A stretch of 64,000 bases of DNA, taken from assembly GCA_051294375.1 (NCBI GenBank), contig CM119269.1, positions 11,638,883-11,702,882 on the forward strand. The letters run 5' to 3'. This document shows, piece by piece, positions 1-10,408 of this stretch (position 1 is the first letter of the stretch; every line of letters begins with the position of its first letter). The translations under genes were made by a program, and so were the position numbers. Under the pieces are notes generated by a model. The model was not told the DNA's origin, ran no database searches, and saw only the letters and a list, made by a program, of their open reading frames with translations. The stretch comes from Paraspadella gotoi. Lineage: Eukaryota > Chaetognatha.

Positions 1-616
1 ACACAAGGTCCCGAACTTTGGATCGGGCTGTAGTCCGTCACTAAAGGTGGGTTAGACGCTCCATCCCGCTTTTACTTGTGTGAATCAGCAGGGCGCGAAC
101 CCAAGTCCTTTGGGTTGGGAGGAGTTCGTGCTACCTCCAGCGCCATAGGTGCTGCTGATTCTCAGACGAGTAACGGGGTATGAAATACTACCGCTACCCA
201 TCCCCCCCTAGGCATCACACACCCGCGCAAGTATGATGGCTATGATGCACGCGTTGTGCCCGAGCACTCTAGAAGGGGCTGCCTATTCCTGCTCCCGTCT
301 TCACACACGATGGTCGAGGGCAGAGGTGTGTTAACATGCCCGGGCAGAGGTGTATTAACGTGCCAGCGTGTTCGTGTGGTCTCACCAATGTGAAAGACGA
401 TGCCGCGAGCAATTTACCGTCCGTTGCACACAAGGTCCCGAACTTTGGATCGGGCTGTAGTCCGTCACTACACTACGCCCCGTCCCGCTTTTACTTGTGT
501 GAATCAGCAGGGTGCGAACCCGAGTCCTTTGGGTTGGGAGGAGTTCGTGCTACCTCCGGCGCCATCGGTGCTGCTGATTCTCGGACGAGTAACGGGGTAT
601 GAAATACTACCGCTAC
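1..616. repeat. Tandem pair of tRNA-like (SINE-related) repeats
   Basis: Positions 1-200 and 427-616 are near-identical direct copies spaced about 426 bp apart. Read on the minus strand, each has a box-A-like stretch (GATGGCGCCGGAGG) and a box-B-like stretch (GGGTTCGCACCC), flanked by short complementary ends (ATCAGCAG/CTGCTGAT) as in a tRNA acceptor stem. The central CCCAACCCAAAGG is shared with the SINE copies near 11.3-13.5 kb, so this looks like a relative of that family. The 226 bases between the copies form part of the repeat unit. No coding potential was recognised. Confidence 0.5.
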
Positions 617-624
617 AATCATGA

Positions 625-999
625 ATTAAAAATCTTGATGAATAGTTTTGTTGTTTTTTTGGGGGGACTCCATAATTCACTAAGTAGGTCTGTTGGTCAC
701 TGCCCATTATTTGTTTGGTGATTTATTTAATTCCTCTTTGAACAGCAAATTATGAATGTTTTTTTTTTTAATTATGTCTCTCTGTATCAGTTCATCAGTA
801 TGTCCTTCAAACAAAAGAGAGAAAAGGGTTACCCCCAGGGGCAGACTTTTTAGAGCCACCCCGCGGGGCGGAGGATTTGGGAGATAACTTTTCTCAAATT
901 TATGATAAAATTATTAATCTATTTTCTTCTCTCCCTCCTTTCCTCAATTCTTACTTTTTTCAATCTTTAGATCCTCTCTGGATTACTTCTTTCCATGCT
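625..999. other. AT-rich spacer, nothing recognised
   Basis: Unique-looking AT-rich sequence with homopolymer T runs. No splice-flanked coding segment or repeat signature was seen. Confidence 0.4.
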
Positions 1000-1455
1000 A
1001 TCTTCCTCCTTCTTTCCTTGCTCTTTTCCTTTCCTTACTCCCTTCCCTTCCTTTTCTCCCTTTCTTTTCTCCTTTTTCTTCCATTCCTACCTTTCCTTCC
1101 ACCCTCCTTTCCTCCCTCCCATTCCTTCCTTTCCTCCCTCCCATTCTTCCCTTTCCTGTTTCCCATTCCTCCCTTTCCTCCCTCCCATTTCTCCCTTTCC
1201 TTCTTCCAATTCCTCCCTTTCCTTCTTCCCATTCCTCTCTTTCCTCCCTCCCATTCTCCCCTTTCCTTCTTCTCATTCCTCCCTTTTCTCCCTCCCATTC
1301 TTCCCTTTCCTTCTTCTCATTCCTCCCATTCCTCCTTCCCATTCATCTCTTTCCTTCTTCCCATTCCTCCCTTTCCTCCCTTTCCTCCCTCCCATTCCTC
1401 TCTTTCCTTCTTCCCTTTCATTTTTTCTCTTTTTTCTTTCCTCTCAATTTTAATG
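1000..1455. repeat. Polypyrimidine minisatellite
   Basis: The plus strand is almost entirely C and T. It is built from an imperfect unit of roughly 22-26 bases around CCTTTCCTTCTTCCCATTC. Long open frames on both strands here are low-complexity by-products (Pro/Ser/Phe on plus, Gly/Arg/Glu on minus) and are not genes. Such mirror-like polypurine/polypyrimidine tracts can form triplex DNA. Confidence 0.85.
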
Positions 1456-1539
1456 CTTCTTTTCCTCCACAGACTCCGGCTCGTCATCAAGGGGCGTGGC
1501 CTCTCCCAAACTCGCTTGAGAAACAATGAAAGAAATGGG

Positions 1540-1740
1540 TGAAGAAGAAGAGGAAAGGGACAGGGAGATTAGGGGGAGGAGGATGAGGAGGAAGGGGAGA
1601 GAGAGAAAAGGGGAAGGAGGAAGAGGAGGGGGAGAAAATGGAGAGGGAGAGTAGGGGAGGAGGAAGTGGAGGAAGAGAGAGGGGAGAGGAGGAGGAGGAG
1701 AAGGAAGAGAAAGATTAGAAAATAGGGATTTAGGAGAAGA
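1540..1740. repeat. Polypurine (GGA/GA-rich) tract
   Basis: About 200 bases nearly all G and A on the plus strand. It lies just downstream of the polypyrimidine minisatellite, so the two tracts are roughly complementary in composition. Confidence 0.7.
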
Positions 1741-1941
1741 TTAATTGAAGACCGGAGTGTGGAAGAAGTGTTGAAGAAGGAGTGTGATAATGGGAGAAAT
1801 GTGAGAATACAAGTTTAATAATGGGTAAAGCGTGGAAGAAATCTGAGTTGGGATAAGTACAGAAGGAATGTGAGAGTGGCAGATAAGCGGAAAGAGTAGG
1901 ATAATGTGAGCGAGCTAAAAAACAAGTTTGAAAGAAAGAAT

Positions 1942-2208
1942 GTAGTCGGGCATTGCAAAGTTCACCCCGCCTCTAAGCATGGCACCTTCAGTCGTGACCG
2001 GTGGCTCATTGAGTAAAGCCATCAGCTCATGACCCATAGGTACCGGGTTCAATCCCAACCCGGTACCTACTCTGCGGGAAATGTGAGGACGGCCGACGAA
2101 CCTGGGGGGCGTCGAAAACCCTCAAGCCTTTCCAAGCCCATAGCTGCTAGAGGGGGTTAAAGAAGTTACGGATAGTCATCTTCAGCCCACTGAGCGCCTT
2201 ATCCACAG
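1942..2208 (+). mobile_element. tRNA-derived SINE, family B, copy 1
   Basis: A box-A-like TGGCTCATTGAG and a box-B GGGTTCAATCCC are spaced as in a tRNA promoter, followed by a tRNA-unrelated body ending in ...CAGCCCACTGAGCGCC. A second copy with the same order lies at 19,054-19,298. Two dispersed copies plus an internal Pol III promoter support a SINE; clear target duplications were not identified. Confidence 0.6.
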
Positions 2209-2215
2209 AGAAGTG

Positions 2216-2580
2216 TTGAAGTGTGATAATCTGAGATGTGTGAAAGGAGTTTAAAGAGGGAGAAGTGTGGAAATGTTAGGAGAGTTAAAAAATATGAAGT
2301 AGGAAGAAGTGTTAACGAGTGTGGAACATATAACAAAAGAATTAGTTGGAGGAGGAGAAAAAAATATAGTGAGGAGAAGAAGATGAAGACATAAGAAGTT
2401 GATTGTAGAAGAGGAGGAGAAGAAGAAGAAGAATAAAAAAAGAAAAGAAAAAAGGAAAAGAAAATCAAAAAGAAAATAAAAAGAAAAAGTACAATAAAAA
2501 AAATAAGAGCATGTAAAAAAAAGAAACAGGAAAAGGAGGAAAAGGAAAAAAGAGCAAAAAAAGAAAAGGGAAAATAATAA
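2216..2580. other. A/G-rich spacer without a gene
   Basis: Purine- and A-rich sequence (AAAAGAAAA-type runs). The minus-strand open frame of Phe/Leu/Ser is a composition artefact. Confidence 0.5.
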
Positions 2581-4615
2581 AACAAGTTTGAGCAAACAAT
2601 GCCGGATCTGCCCACGATCACTCGCGGTAAGCAGCTAATCAGATAATTAATTAATTAATTAATTAATTAATATTATTTTTTTTATTTGTGTCAAAATCGT
2701 TTTCCACTTTGTCTCGCCTCTCAATCACCAAACAACAATCTCGATCACAAAATTAAATAATAATTTATTAATGCAGCTTGAATTTACATTTAATATAAAA
2801 AACTAACAAGTTTGAGCAAACAATGTCGGATCTGCCTACGATAATTAAGCGGTAATAAGCTAATCCGATGATAAATCATGGTAATTTTTCTGATTCTTAA
2901 TTTGTGATTATAACAAATCATAACAGACTACTTAATAAATCTATGAAAAAATCTATAAATCAATTGATCTATCAATCATTACCAGTAGCTGTGCCAATAC
3001 CAACTTGCATAATTTGGTCAACTTTCATAATTTAATCAACTTGCATAATTAAATCTACTGGCATAATTTGATCAATTGTCGTAATTTAGTCAACTGGCAT
3101 AATTTTAGTCAACTGACATAATTTGCTCAACTGCAAAATTTGGTCAACCGGCGTAATTGGGTCTATTAGAATAATTTGGTCAATCAATCAGAGAGAGATA
3201 GAACGAAACATTTAAAAATTGACATAAATGTGTCTTTTCGTTATCTGTTTTAAACTCTTTTCCACTCCAACGATTCCATCAAAAACTTATATCCAGCTTA
3301 ATGTCATAGTTTACTACCCACACACAAAATTTCCTTTTAATTTATTTATCCAATTTTTAATAAATATAATAATTATTAGTAAGTATAAGTAAAAATGCTT
3401 CAAGTAAATATAAATTTTGTTTTTATTCGGATCTGCTTATCAGCAGATCTCGACTCTATAATTCACTTTGTCGGTCCGCCCCCTCAATCTTGTTGGCATT
3501 CACTTATATCATGTCAGAACATTGAATTATGATAAATTATGCAAAAAGAACGATGACCGTCCGTTCGTCTGTCTGTCTGTCTGTCTGTCCGTCCATCCCA
3601 CCTTAGCAAAAAACACCAATTACTCGTGATTGGATAAATGGATTGGAATAAAATTTGGTGTGTGGGTAGGGAAGTGTGTGATTGAGCTGGATATAAAGTT
3701 TCGATGGAATCGTGTGAGTGGAAATGAGTTTAAATGGAAAAAATATAGATATATTTCACTATTTGAACACCAATTACTCATGAATAGAAGGGGCGATTGA
3801 CTTAGAATTTTGTATTTGGATAGAAAAGTGTGTGATTAAATGGAAAACAAGTTTTGATGGAATCGTTTTTAAATGTAAATGCAAGATGTATTAATTCATC
3901 AAATAATTAATCAGTTATTTAATCAATTAGTCAATTAATTATTCAATTAGTCAATTAATTAATCAATAATTAATTAATCAGTCAATATTGCCTAATTAAT
4001 TAAATAATTAACTTGAATAAATTATTATTAATTAAATTAATTAATTAACTTAAATAAATTAATTATTATTAATTAACTTGAATTAATTAATTATAATTAA
4101 TTAATTTCTATTTAAACTCATTTCACTCACACGATCAGTAGCGGTAGTTAAATAATAAATTAATTAATTTGATCCGAAATGTTTGTTTTTAGGTCTTTTC
4201 ATCACTTACCATGACAAAAGCAACGTCGACGATGATGGCGAAGACGACAATAATGCCAATAACGATTGATTAAATAATTATTTAATTGATAAATAAATTG
4301 ATTGATTGAATAGATAATTAATATATAAATAATTGATTGATTTAATAATTAATTGATTGATTAACTGACTGATTAATTAATTATTGATTATTTAATTAAC
4401 TAATTGATTAATTAACTGATTAATTATTTGATTATTCAATACATCTTGCATTTACATTTAATATAAAAATAAAAAGAAGCATAATCAATTAGTGAAACAG
4501 GTTTTTTGCTTTTTCCATTTCCATCGATACTTGGTTTCCAGCTTAATCACACACTTTCCTATCCACATACAAAATTTCAAGTCAAGCGCTGAGTATAAAT
4601 ACAAAACATGAAAAA
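2581..4615. mobile_element. Mosaic of Helentron-like (HINE family A) copies
   Basis: Two 5' ends (AACAAGTTTGAGCAAACAAT followed by GTCGGATCTGC or a variant) start at 2,584 and 2,808. An opposite-orientation hairpin end (GGATCTGCTTATCAGCAGATC) lies at 3,430, followed by a GTCY microsatellite core (GTCTGTCTGTCTGTCC) near 3,570-3,600 and AT-rich TTAATTAATT stretches. An 18-bp tandem unit around CATAATTTGGTCAACT fills 3,000-3,180. The pieces are nested or truncated; no complete single copy can be delimited here. Confidence 0.55.
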
Positions 4616-4788
4616 TCTAACTTCGAGTCCTCTTGATTTTTTGACATAGACATAAACTTATTACCTAGGGTATGAAAAACTAAAATTTGATTGCCCAGTT
4701 TTCCCGTCCGAGCCTGTTTATAATACGACCGAAAGTCAAAAATTGCCAAAAAATCAACAATATGCGGCCAATCGAGCCTTTTGTTTGC
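4616..4788. other. Flank upstream of the Ty3/gypsy element
   Basis: About 170 unique-looking bases between the HINE mosaic and the first base shared by both LTRs. The true LTR start could lie here if the 3' copy has lost it, because the shared start is not the usual TG. Confidence 0.3.
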
Positions 4789-5182
4789 CAAAACTAAAGT
4801 AAATCGTTCGCCGATAAAAGACTCACTAATCTGTACTTTTGCTCATCAACTGTTATCTTTATTGATTTGTCCTCTGAAAGAATTCAGACTGGTTTTGACT
4901 CTTGAAATAATAAAAGTGTTCCTACTACAAATTGAATTAGTTTTACTTCTTTTATCTCAATGTAATTAAGTACATTATCAAACAAAGAGAAACTCTACAT
5001 TTATACTAAAACTATTTCACAACAAATCAATTCAAGAAAACAAGTCAATTGATAGATAAACGCTGTGCCTTCCCTGCGAAACTCTCCAGCCAAAGATGCT
5101 TCAATATCAACTATCTTAGAACCCCAGCGTTCAGTTGACAAGCTATTCGGCAATGATATTGGACCCTCTATACCTTGCCACA
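4789..5182 (+). repeat. 5' LTR of the Ty3/gypsy element
   Basis: Same length (394 bp) and near-identical to 10,015-10,408. Both begin CAAAACTAAAG and end TTGCCACA. Confidence 0.85.
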
Positions 5183-5202
5183 CTTGGTAAGCCCGACGAC
5201 GA
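5183..5202 (+). other. Putative primer-binding site
   Basis: TTGGTAAGCCCGACGACG directly follows the CA end of the 5' LTR, where a tRNA primer site is expected. It begins near TGG, as expected for pairing with a tRNA CCA end. The donor tRNA was not identified. Confidence 0.45.
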
Positions 5203-5555
5203 ATCCAACCAACCTTCAAGCAAGCGGGGTTCAAGAGGAATCCAACTATCTCTCAGGTAAGATTGGATGACATTGGAAAATTAAGCGAATTCATCCAATT
5301 TCGCTAACGCTTTTTCCATCAACCCCATTTACCCCGCGATCAACCTCACGACGCCACCGCGGCTAGGAGCAACGCTACCGACTCAGATCCACTCAAAGAG
5401 ACGCCGACGAGCAACGGGCGGAAGCAGCCACTCTCCAGGTTCCATTTGGCTTTGGACGAGGGCGGCGATCAAGATCTACATCTCCCAACTACGCCGACGT
5501 CACTCAAATTTTCGAATTCCAAGGAATCAGCGCCGCCAACTTCGAAAACGCCGTC

Positions 5556-6227
5556 ATGGCGACCGGCGGCGACGCCGAGAGGGAGCTGCGCGGCGAAAAT
5601 GAGGAACTTCGCGCCGCCGCAGCAACTCGAGCACTCGAACGAGCGTCAAACAGGAAGCTGGATTTACCCGACTTCGACACGACGAACATCGAGGTGTGGA
5701 TTAAGCGGGTAGAAGCCGCTTACACCCGCGCCGGGATAACGGCGCCGAAAAACAAGTTTGCCCATCTAGAATCAAAGATCGGCGTCAACGTCGATCCTCA
5801 GATAAACCAATACCTGTTCGGCGAAACCACGGAGGCGACATGGAGTCAATTTCTGCAATATTTAAGAAAGGAGTACGGCCTATCGCGTCGACAGCAGGCT
5901 GCGCACCTCCTCGACACCCTCGACATCGATGGCATCAAACCGTCGAAAATGTTAGCTCAACTTGAGGAGAAGACGAGGACCCTCACTGTCGACGATATTA
6001 GAAAAGAGAAAATTCTAAGGGAAGTACGCCGCCAACTTGAAGACAAGGCGGAAGAATTGTCAGCCAGTGACCTCTGTAAATTGGCGGATCATCACTACAA
6101 CCATGAAGGCCAGCTCAAAATCCGCCAAACGGCCTCACTAGTCAGCAACGTCGACCACTGTCAACGAGATTGTCAACCATCGTCATCTGACGACGACGAC
6201 GGCATTAACGCCCTGATCCAAAAATAA
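5556..6227 (+). CDS. Gag-like capsid protein of the Ty3/gypsy element (C-terminally truncated)
   Basis: This 223-aa ORF is a retrotransposon Gag: the structural protein that packages element RNA in cytoplasmic particles. Residues about 30-100 contain the capsid-type pattern LPDFDTTNIEVWIKRVEAAY followed by KNKFAHLESKIG. This matches the Gag N-terminal domain that precedes pol in many animal Ty3/gypsy elements (L-P-x-F, x-W-F-x-x-v-E-x-x-F, KF-H). A CCHC zinc knuckle is expected near the C terminus, but the ORF instead runs into an Asp-rich stretch (SSSDDDDG) and stops. I chose the ATG at 5,556 because it is the first in the frame carrying the capsid motif. An earlier ATG at 5,446 is in another frame. 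Confidence 0.75.
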   Translation: MATGGDAERELRGENEELRAAAATRALERASNRKLDLPDFDTTNIEVWIKRVEAAYTRAGITAPKNKFAHLESKIGVNVDPQINQYLFGETTEATWSQFLQYLRKEYGLSRRQQAAHLLDTLDIDGIKPSKMLAQLEEKTRTLTVDDIRKEKILREVRRQLEDKAEELSASDLCKLADHHYNHEGQLKIRQTASLVSNVDHCQRDCQPSSSDDDDGINALIQK

Positions 6228-6283
6228 AACTCCAAGCGGCTAACGGATCTCCTATTAGCTGCTACGGAACAGAAAATAAAATC
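6228..6283 (+). pseudogene. Gag-Pol junction with deleted zinc knuckle and protease active site
   Basis: The pol frame reads upstream of its first ATG as KIKLQAANGSPI, the conserved retropepsin stretch that normally follows the DTGA-type catalytic motif by a short distance. No DTGA/DSGA motif or CCHC knuckle is found between the Gag capsid domain and this point. The gag frame stops at 6,225, a few codons away and in a different frame. The simplest reading is an internal deletion that removed the end of gag and the front of the protease. Confidence 0.6.
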
Positions 6284-9200
6284 GTGACGCTCGGCAAGCG
6301 CCAATTTCACTACGAATTCATCGTCGCCGATGTCATTCAGCATATTCTCGGCGCCGACTTCTTGGCGGAAAACTTTCTGGCGCCAAATCACCGAGACGGT
6401 TTGTTAATGGATCTACAGGACTACTCGACAATAGCAGCGTCGACAGCGTCTGAAATCACCACGCACGTGAGCTTCATCGATCGAAAGGGAGAAAAGTTTT
6501 ATAAACTTTTAGAATCGTTCCCTTCTCTCTCGACGCCAACGTTCGAATTAAAAACACCAAAACATGGCGTCACTCACTCCATACCGACGGAGGGGCGTCC
6601 TTGTCAGTCTCGAGCTCGGCGTCTCGACCCGGAGAAGTTGGCAGTGGCAAAAAGAGAATTAGAGAGAATGGTCTCGCTAGGCATCGCCAAACGTGGGAAA
6701 TCGGAGTGGTCATCGCCGCTACACGTAGTGGCGAAGCCGGACGGCGGCTGGCGCTGCTGCGGGGACTACAGGCGCCTCAACACCCAGACCATTGACGACC
6801 GATATCCTGTAAAGCTACTCACGGACTTTAACGCGCAGCTGGAAGGGAAGACAATCTTCTCGAAGATTGATCTTCTTAAGGGTTATCATCAAATCCCAGT
6901 TAACCCAGTTGACGTGAAGAAGACCGCCGTCATCACCCCCTTCGGCTTGTACGTGTTCCCACGATGCCCCTTTGGATTAAAAAACGCTGGACAAGATTTC
7001 CAGCGTTTGATGGATGAAATCCTGGGGGAAATTCCACATACGTTCGTCTACTTAGACGATATTCTGGTGGCGTCGTCATCTCCGGAAGAACACCTACAGG
7101 ACCTGGAACGGGTCTTCAAGGCCCTCGACGCCAACGGTTTGGTGGTCAACACCAAGAAGTGTCTCCTTGGACAGGAATCATTAGAATTCCTCGGTTTTCT
7201 GGTTGACAAACATGGAGTTCGACCACTCCCGGAACGAGTCCAAACTCTCCGCGAAACCTCGAGGCCAACTACTGTCAAGGAACTCCAAAGATTTTTAGGA
7301 ATGATTAACTATTATCGACGATTCATTTCTAAAGTTGCTCATCGATGCGCACCGCTGTATGAAGCGTTGAGCGGCAAGCCAAAGGTTTTGAAATGGACAG
7401 AGGACTGTGAAAACGCCTTTGAATCCATTAAACAAGGCTTAATTGAGGCAGCACTGCTACACCATCCTAGAACCGGCGCGCAGCTGTGCATAACCACAGA
7501 TGCCTCAGACAACGCAGTCGGAGCCGCGTTGGAACAACGAGGACCCAAGGGATGGGAACCGTTAGCATTCTTCTCAGCCAAACTGGCGAAAAATCAAAGA
7601 TTATGGCCGCAATTTGATCGAGAACTATTTGGAGCCTTCAAAGCCGTGCGCCACTTCCGCCACTGGATAGAGGGCCGCAGCTTTACAATATACACGGACC
7701 ATCAGAGCCTTATCCCCGCCATCAAAAAGAAAGCCGAACCGCAAACTGCTCGTCAAGCATATCAATTATCTGTAATCGCTGAATTTACAACTGATATTCG
7801 ATATTTGAAAGGGAAAGCAAACGTCGTTGCCGACGCCCTCTCTCGTCCGAATAATCCGCCGGCAACGTCGACGACGCAGCAGCAGCAGCAACAGCAGCAG
7901 CAACAGCAGCAGCAGCATCAGCAGCCGGCCGCGACGGAAAACAAAGCAAAAATGTCGACGATCAACAGCGACGCAGACAACAACAATTCGGCCTCAAATG
8001 ATCAGGTCGATGAACGACTTGAAGAAAAGAAGGAAAAACAAATCAAGGTCGATCGCCTCGAAGACGCCAAGGCAGTAATCGCCTCGTTATCGACGTTCAA
8101 AGTAGATTTTGAACAAATGGCTCGAGAACAAAGCCTTGATCCCGACTATCAAAAAATCGCTGAAGAAGCCAGGTCGGGTCTAACCTTCAGGAAAATTCAA
8201 GTCGGCAATGAGCAACTTCTAGCGGACATATCGAACGGCCCTGCCCGCCCGTTCGTCCCTGCAGCATGGCGAAAAAGAATTTTCGACATAATACATGGCC
8301 TCGGACATCCGGGAATCGACGCAACTCGAAAAGCAGTAGCATCGAAGTTCGTCTGGATGAACATGAAGCAGGACGTCACCAAATGGGCCAGAAACTGCAT
8401 AGATTGTCAGAGAGCGAAGATAACGAGGCACGTGATACCTGAAATCGGCGAATTCAAGGTACCTCCACGAAGATTTCAGCATGTAAATCTTGACCTCGTC
8501 AAAATGCCAACCTCCAACGGCTTCAAGCATCTGCTCACGGTAGTTGACCGATTCTCAAGATGGCCGACAGCTATCCCCATCAAGGATACACTTACTTCAA
8601 CAGTTCTTGACGCCCTCAGCCACGACTGGATCAGTAATTTCGGAATTCCAGCCGTTATCACAACTGATCGCGGGACTCAATTCAATTCGGCGCTCTGGCG
8701 GCAATTGACGAGGCAATGGGGAATAAAGCATCAGACAACCACAGCCTATCACCCCCAGGCCAATGGCCTCGTTGAAAGATTTCATAGACGACTCAAGGAA
8801 TCCCTTAGAGCTTTAGCAAAGGATGACAGAGAAAATTGGTATTGGAAACTGCCGTTAACGCTTCTCGCTATCAGGACGACGGTGAAGGAAGACATTGGCG
8901 CTTCAGCAGCCGACCTGGTCTTTGGAGAAGGTCTCAGCGTCCCAGGCAGCGTACTCGGCAACAGCCAGAATGATGATGCAAATCTTCACCGTCAACGTCA
9001 AAACCAATTGGCGAGTTTGCGAGTCGAAGTCGCCCGTCTTCAGTCGACAGCAACTTCGGCACACCACCAACCAATGGTACACCTCCCAGCCAACCTCAAC
9101 TCTGCACAGTACGTATTCGTTCGGCGAGGAGGCGTGCAACCACCTCTGGTCCCACCCTACGAGGGACCATACAGAGTCGTCAATCGAAATGGACTAAATA

Positions 9201-9793
9201 TGACGATTGAAATTCCAAGCGTCGGCAGAGAGACAATTAACATCGCACGAATCAAGCCAGCTTGGATCAGCGATGACGTACTGGAGTTTAATGAGTCGGA
9301 GACCCGTCAGCGACGTCGTCCAGGCCGTCAACCAGGGATTCGAACCCGAACGCCAGCTCCGACGACAAGAATGACGAGATCGGCGACTCTGCGCGCCGCT
9401 CCTCTGCCACCTCCTCCCTCCTCAACCTCCTTCCCCACCCACCCCCCAACACCCTCACCCCCCCTCCAACCCATTCCCACGCCACTCCCATCTTCAAATT
9501 CTCCGAGCCTTCTCCGCTCGACATCTACAATCTCAAAAGAAAAAGAAATAAATAATAACAACAACAACAACGCGAGCGAGATAGAGCCAACGTGGAGATT
9601 TCCGAAGCCGACAGCAGAGAACTCTTCGAACAGAGGGATACGACAGACGGACCAGGAACAAAAAGACAACTCAAATAACATCGGCGACAAATACAACAAC
9701 AACAACAACAATCGTCCAACCTATTCGGTCGTGTTAAAAGAAATGCTCCGCCGACAGGAAAAAGAAAACGACTGTCGACAACTATATTTATAA
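6284..9793 (+). CDS. Pol polyprotein: protease remnant, reverse transcriptase, RNase H, integrase
   Basis: An 1169-aa ORF that copies element RNA into DNA and integrates it. The protease tail ILGADFL is at residues about 22-28. The reverse transcriptase includes WSSPLHVVAKPDGGWR near 140 and the catalytic FVYLDD near 255. RNase H carries TTDASDNAVGAAL near 402, TDHQSL near 470 and DALSRP near 515. A CAG microsatellite encodes polyglutamine at about 531-547 in the RNase H-integrase linker. Integrase has an HHCC zinc finger (HGLGHPG to CIDCQ, about 669-709) and a DD35E triad (LDLVK near 735, TTDRGTQF near 793, LVERFH near 830; exactly 35 residues separate the second Asp from Glu). A GPY/F module (GPYRVV) follows at about 960, with no chromodomain. 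The tail is Pro/Thr/Asn-rich. The frame is intact, but translation would need fusion or re-initiation because the gag overlap is deleted. Confidence 0.92.
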   Translation: MTLGKRQFHYEFIVADVIQHILGADFLAENFLAPNHRDGLLMDLQDYSTIAASTASEITTHVSFIDRKGEKFYKLLESFPSLSTPTFELKTPKHGVTHSIPTEGRPCQSRARRLDPEKLAVAKRELERMVSLGIAKRGKSEWSSPLHVVAKPDGGWRCCGDYRRLNTQTIDDRYPVKLLTDFNAQLEGKTIFSKIDLLKGYHQIPVNPVDVKKTAVITPFGLYVFPRCPFGLKNAGQDFQRLMDEILGEIPHTFVYLDDILVASSSPEEHLQDLERVFKALDANGLVVNTKKCLLGQESLEFLGFLVDKHGVRPLPERVQTLRETSRPTTVKELQRFLGMINYYRRFISKVAHRCAPLYEALSGKPKVLKWTEDCENAFESIKQGLIEAALLHHPRTGAQLCITTDASDNAVGAALEQRGPKGWEPLAFFSAKLAKNQRLWPQFDRELFGAFKAVRHFRHWIEGRSFTIYTDHQSLIPAIKKKAEPQTARQAYQLSVIAEFTTDIRYLKGKANVVADALSRPNNPPATSTTQQQQQQQQQQQQQHQQPAATENKAKMSTINSDADNNNSASNDQVDERLEEKKEKQIKVDRLEDAKAVIASLSTFKVDFEQMAREQSLDPDYQKIAEEARSGLTFRKIQVGNEQLLADISNGPARPFVPAAWRKRIFDIIHGLGHPGIDATRKAVASKFVWMNMKQDVTKWARNCIDCQRAKITRHVIPEIGEFKVPPRRFQHVNLDLVKMPTSNGFKHLLTVVDRFSRWPTAIPIKDTLTSTVLDALSHDWISNFGIPAVITTDRGTQFNSALWRQLTRQWGIKHQTTTAYHPQANGLVERFHRRLKESLRALAKDDRENWYWKLPLTLLAIRTTVKEDIGASAADLVFGEGLSVPGSVLGNSQNDDANLHRQRQNQLASLRVEVARLQSTATSAHHQPMVHLPANLNSAQYVFVRRGGVQPPLVPPYEGPYRVVNRNGLNMTIEIPSVGRETINIARIKPAWISDDVLEFNESETRQRRRPGRQPGIRTRTPAPTTRMTRSATLRAAPLPPPPSSTSFPTHPPTPSPPLQPIPTPLPSSNSPSLLRSTSTISKEKEINNNNNNNASEIEPTWRFPKPTAENSSNRGIRQTDQEQKDNSNNIGDKYNNNNNNRPTYSVVLKEMLRRQEKENDCRQLYL

Positions 9794-10014
9794 TATTTAA
9801 AATTTTAAGCATTTCATATTTCGATTTTTCGAATTTTTTGTATTTTACGATTTTTGTCGTAATTTTACTTTTGAACGTTTTATGGAATCAGTCAGTAGTC
9901 AATTTTTCATTTTGTATTTACCCGTATATATATATTAGAAATTAAATTATTGCACAAACATACAATCACTCGATGGACGACGCCCCTTTTTTGAAATATA
10001 TGGGTAATATAATT
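9794..10014 (+). other. Untranslated segment between pol and 3' LTR
   Basis: AT-rich sequence with no env ORF. No convincing polypurine tract precedes the 3' LTR, which adds doubt about the LTR's exact left edge. Confidence 0.5.
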
Positions 10015-10408
10015 CAAAACTAAAGTAAATCGTTCGCCGATAAAAGACTCACTAATCTGTACTTTTGCTTATCAACTGTTATCTTTATTGATTTGTCCTC
10101 TGAAAGAATTCAGACTGGTTTTGACTCTTGAAATAATAAAAGTGTTCCTACTACAAATTGAATTAGTTTTACTTCTTTTATCTCAATGTAATTAAGTACA
10201 TTATCAAACAAAGAGAAACTCTACATTTATACTAAAACTATTTCACAACAAATCAATTCAAGAAAACAAGTCAATTGATAGATAAACGCTGTGCCTTCCC
10301 TGCGAAACTCTCCAGCCAAAGATGCTTCAATATCAACTATCTTAGAACCCCAGCGTTCAGTTGACAAGCTATTCGGCAATGATATTGGACCCTCGATACC
10401 TTGCCACA
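10015..10408 (+). repeat. 3' LTR of the Ty3/gypsy element
   Basis: 394-bp near-identical copy of 4,789-5,182, ending TTGCCACA before the AT-rich flank AATATATGAA. Confidence 0.85.

Larger units (their letters stand above)
4789..10408 (+). mobile_element. Ty3/gypsy LTR retrotransposon, internally deleted
   Basis: Two 394-bp LTRs flank gag- and pol-like ORFs in the order Gag, protease remnant, reverse transcriptase, RNase H, integrase, which is the Ty3/gypsy order. The LTRs differ at only about two visible bases (GCTCATC/GCTTATC and CCTCTATACC/CCTCGATACC), so insertion was recent. There is no envelope ORF. A matching target-site duplication was not found and the left LTR edge lacks TG, so exact ends are uncertain. 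The Gag-Pol junction has lost the zinc knuckle and the protease active site, so this copy would need proteins supplied by a relative. Confidence 0.9.

Noticed and set aside
1-616. Genuine tRNA or rRNA genes
   Set aside because: Box A/B-like motifs exist, but no full cloverleaf with a clear anticodon arm could be drawn, and copies sit in longer repeat units as in SINEs.
877-1542. Long Phe/Ser/Leu/Pro open frames (and Gly/Arg/Glu frames on the other strand)
   Set aside because: They are translations of the polypyrimidine minisatellite, open in several frames at once, with no domain or splice context.
5001-5234. Minus-strand frame in the LTR and its copy at 10,227
   Set aside because: It lies within the LTR and has no domain; repeated only because the LTR is repeated.
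4789-10408. Endogenous retrovirus with envelope
   Set aside because: No env-like ORF with signal peptide and transmembrane anchor follows pol; it is an ordinary LTR retrotransposon.
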